A program made the position numbers and the translations under genes. Shown here piece after piece: positions 63,401 through 64,000 of a stretch of 64,000 nt of DNA (its first letter is position 1; each line of letters opens with the position of its first letter). The stretch spans positions 148,544-212,543 of the forward strand of contig JAHDVH010000004.1 in the NCBI GenBank assembly GCA_023382385.1, written 5' to 3'. The stretch is from a bacterium (lineage in GTDB: Bacteria > Electryoneota > RPQS01). The notes beneath the pieces are model-generated. The model made no database searches, had not been told where the DNA came from, and saw only the letters and a list, made by a program, of their open reading frames with translations.

Positions 63401-64000
63401 ACAATCAATACACTGACCCGGGGTCCCTTCAAACACCCCGCCCACATGGCACTGCTGACAGGATGTCTGTACATGTGCACCTGTCAACGGGAAGCTCGTT
63501 GTCTGATGATCAAACCCCATGTCCCACGACTCTGTCGTGTGACACGCCAGACAGGCTGTCGAGATCCCGACCGCTGCGTGATCCGGATCCGTCGTGCCGT
63601 TGTAATCCGCAAGGTGGCAATCAATACACTGACCGGGGGTTCCTTCAAACACCCCGCCCACATGACACTGCTGACAGGATGTCTGAACATGCGCTCCTGT
63701 CAACGGGAAGCTCGTTGTCTGATGATCAAACCCCATGTCCCACGACTCTGTCGTGTGACACGCCAGACAGGCTGTCGAGATCCCGACCGCTGCATGATCC
63801 GGATCCGTCGTGCCGTTGTAATCCGCAAGGTGACAGTCAATACACTGACCCAGGGTCCCTTCAAACACCCCGCCCACATGACACTGCTGACAGGATGTCT
63901 GGACATGTGCACCCGTCAACGGGAACTGCGTGTTGTTATGGTTGAACGTCGAGTTCCAGTTGCTCGTTGTATGGCACTCCAGACAGGCTGTGGACATCTG
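60443..64000 (-). CDS. Giant repeat multihaem cytochrome c, N terminus beyond window
   Basis: At least 1185 residues visible, with 49 CXXCH haem sites. Fifteen 72-residue units each hold three haem sites (e.g. CLECH, CQQCH, CIDCH) and exactly three further histidines (FNH or FDH, GAH, PDH), enough to give every haem two histidine ligands. A final non-repeated part has four more sites (CEHCH, CLECH, CTHCH, CYSCH) and ends PRNPGLRRLN. No membrane anchor is seen at this end. Likely extracellular or periplasmic long-range electron transfer. The signal peptide and more repeats must lie right of the window. Confidence 0.92.
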   Translation of the reverse strand, partial: QMSTACLECHTTSNWNSTFNHNNTQFPLTGAHVQTSCQQCHVGGVFEGTLGQCIDCHLADYNGTTDPDHAAVGISTACLACHTTESWDMGFDHQTTSFPLTGAHVQTSCQQCHVGGVFEGTPGQCIDCHLADYNGTTDPDHAAVGISTACLACHTTESWDMGFDHQTTSFPLTGAHVQTSCQQCHVGGVFEGTPGQCIDCHLSDYNSTTEPDHAAAQFPTTCQTCHSTSNWNSTFNHNNTQFPLTGAHIQTSCQQCHVGGVFEGTPGQCIDCHLADYNGTTDPDHAAAQMSTACLECHTTSNWNSTFNHNNTQFPLTGAHVQTSCQQCHVGGVFEGTPGQCIDCHLADYNGTTDPDHAAVGISTACLACHTTETWDMGFDHQTTNFPLTGAHVQTSCQQCHVGGVFEGTLGQCIDCHLADYNGTTDPDHAAVGISTACLACHTTETWDMGFDHQTTSFPLTGAHVQTSCQQCHVGGVFEGTPGQCIDCHLSDYNSTTDPDHAAVGISTACLACHTTESWDMGFDHQTTNFPLTGAHVQTSCQQCHVGGVFEGTLGQCIDCHLADYNGTTDPDHEAAQMSTACLECHTTSNWNSTFNHNNTQFPLTGAHVQTSCQQCHVGGVFEGTPGQCIDCHLADYNGTTDPDHEAVGISTACLACHTTESWDMGFDHQTTSFPLTGAHVQTSCQQCHVGGVFEGTPGQCIDCHLSDYNSTTDPDHEAAQMSTACLECHTTSNWNSTFNHNNTQFPLTGAHITASCNQCHASGQYDGLPTTCVSCHLADYNSTSEPDHEAAQFPTTCQTCHTTSNWDATFNHNNTQFPLTGAHITASCNQCHASGQYDGLPTTCVSCHLADYNGTTEPDHEAAQFPTSCQTCHTTSNWDATFNHNNTQFPLTGAHISASCNQCHASGQYDGLPTTCVSCHLADYNGTTEPDHEAAQFPTTCQTCHTTSNWDATFNHNNTQFPLTGAHISASCNQCHASGQYDGLPTTCVSCHLADYNGTTEPDHEAAQFPTTCQTCHTTSNWDATFNHNNTQFPLTGAHLQANCNQCHSGGVYDGLTTFCFDCHLADYNSSASPDHEADRYPTNCEHCHSTSNWSSTFNHAPLFPINSGAHRSVWDTCLECHRTPGDFSMFSCTHCHEHRRSEADSEHRDVNGYVWESSACYSCHPNGRHEPSPPRNPGLRRLN
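60749..64000 (-). repeat. Tandem 216-bp coding repeats of the cytochrome
   Basis: Fifteen head-to-tail units of 216 bp run from about 63988 down to 60749, in frame throughout. Three classes: A (TSNWNSTFNHNNTQ), B (TESWDMGFDHQTTS) and C (TSNWDATFNHNNTQ with CNQCHASGQYDG). Order from the N-terminal side is A B B A A B B B A B A/C C C C C'. Neighbouring units of one class are almost identical in DNA, pointing to recent duplication or conversion. Confidence 0.95.

Noticed and set aside
60806-63945. Several plus-strand ORFs of 130-290 codons across the repeat region
   Set aside because: They are antisense shadows of the 216-bp cytochrome repeats, repeat with the same period, and have no ribosome sites or recognisable motifs.
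60749-64000. CRISPR-like periodic repeat array
   Set aside because: The period is 216 bp with no unique spacers, and every unit is coding in one frame with CXXCH motifs.

Overview
The window is about 64 kb of bacterial chromosome of roughly even base composition, densely packed with Gram-negative genes: RND efflux pumps with lipoprotein adaptors and a TolC-type channel, beta-barrel proteins and periplasmic c-type cytochromes. Long secreted enzymes ending in Ig-like, CBM9-like and fibronectin-like modules, together with multihaem cytochromes, suggest a poorly cultured lineage of the FCB superphylum (relatives of Calditrichota, KSB1 or Zixibacteria). This is an inference from gene style; the window has no rRNA or other marker gene. 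I see no tRNA, CRISPR array, transposase or prophage.

Layout. (1) 1-19775: alpha-glucan use. A plus-strand operon encodes a maltose-type ABC importer (ATPase, binding lipoprotein, two permeases), two secreted GH57-type proteins and a secreted carbohydrate-binding protein. It converges on a minus-strand operon encoding an extracellular GH31 alpha-glucosidase, an SGLT-type sodium/sugar symporter, a third GH57-like secreted protein and a GH13 amylase lipoprotein. Oligosaccharides would enter by the ABC system and free glucose by the symporter. (2) 19989-31164: two RND efflux systems. One is a full operon (tolC, adaptor, pump, DUF2892, PII-like protein, arsR) with a clear promoter and operator; the other is a divergent adaptor-pump pair. 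(3) 31260-34437: a monohaem porin-like protein and a pentahaem cytochrome under a perfect CRP/HcpR-like site, then an Rrf2 regulator. (4) 34531-38072: molybdenum cofactor genes mobA, moaC::mog and moeA plus a TSUP permease. (5) 38351-53666: a 15-kb nitrate respiration operon: rrf2, moaA, MOSC protein, dihaem cytochrome c, narG, narH, narJ, a narI::Rieske fusion, a b6f-like cytochrome b, a monohaem cytochrome c, two narK-type transporters and ric. (6) 53827-58594: an arsenic locus (arsR, acr3, arsP, a Cys-rich membrane protein, a CcdA-like protein) followed by a CMP-kinase-like gene. (7) 58845-64000: a beta-barrel protein translationally coupled to a giant cytochrome with 49 CXXCH motifs in 15 tandem 72-residue repeats plus a tail. 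It runs off the right edge.

The most unusual items are the repeat cytochrome and the nitrate operon. In the operon, the quinol-oxidising NarI subunit is fused to a Rieske protein and followed by cytochrome b and c genes. This implies that a nitrate reductase and a bc-type complex are built together. Three good promoters in the window share a -10 of TATATT at 17-bp spacing, and two of them have inverted repeats placed like operators.
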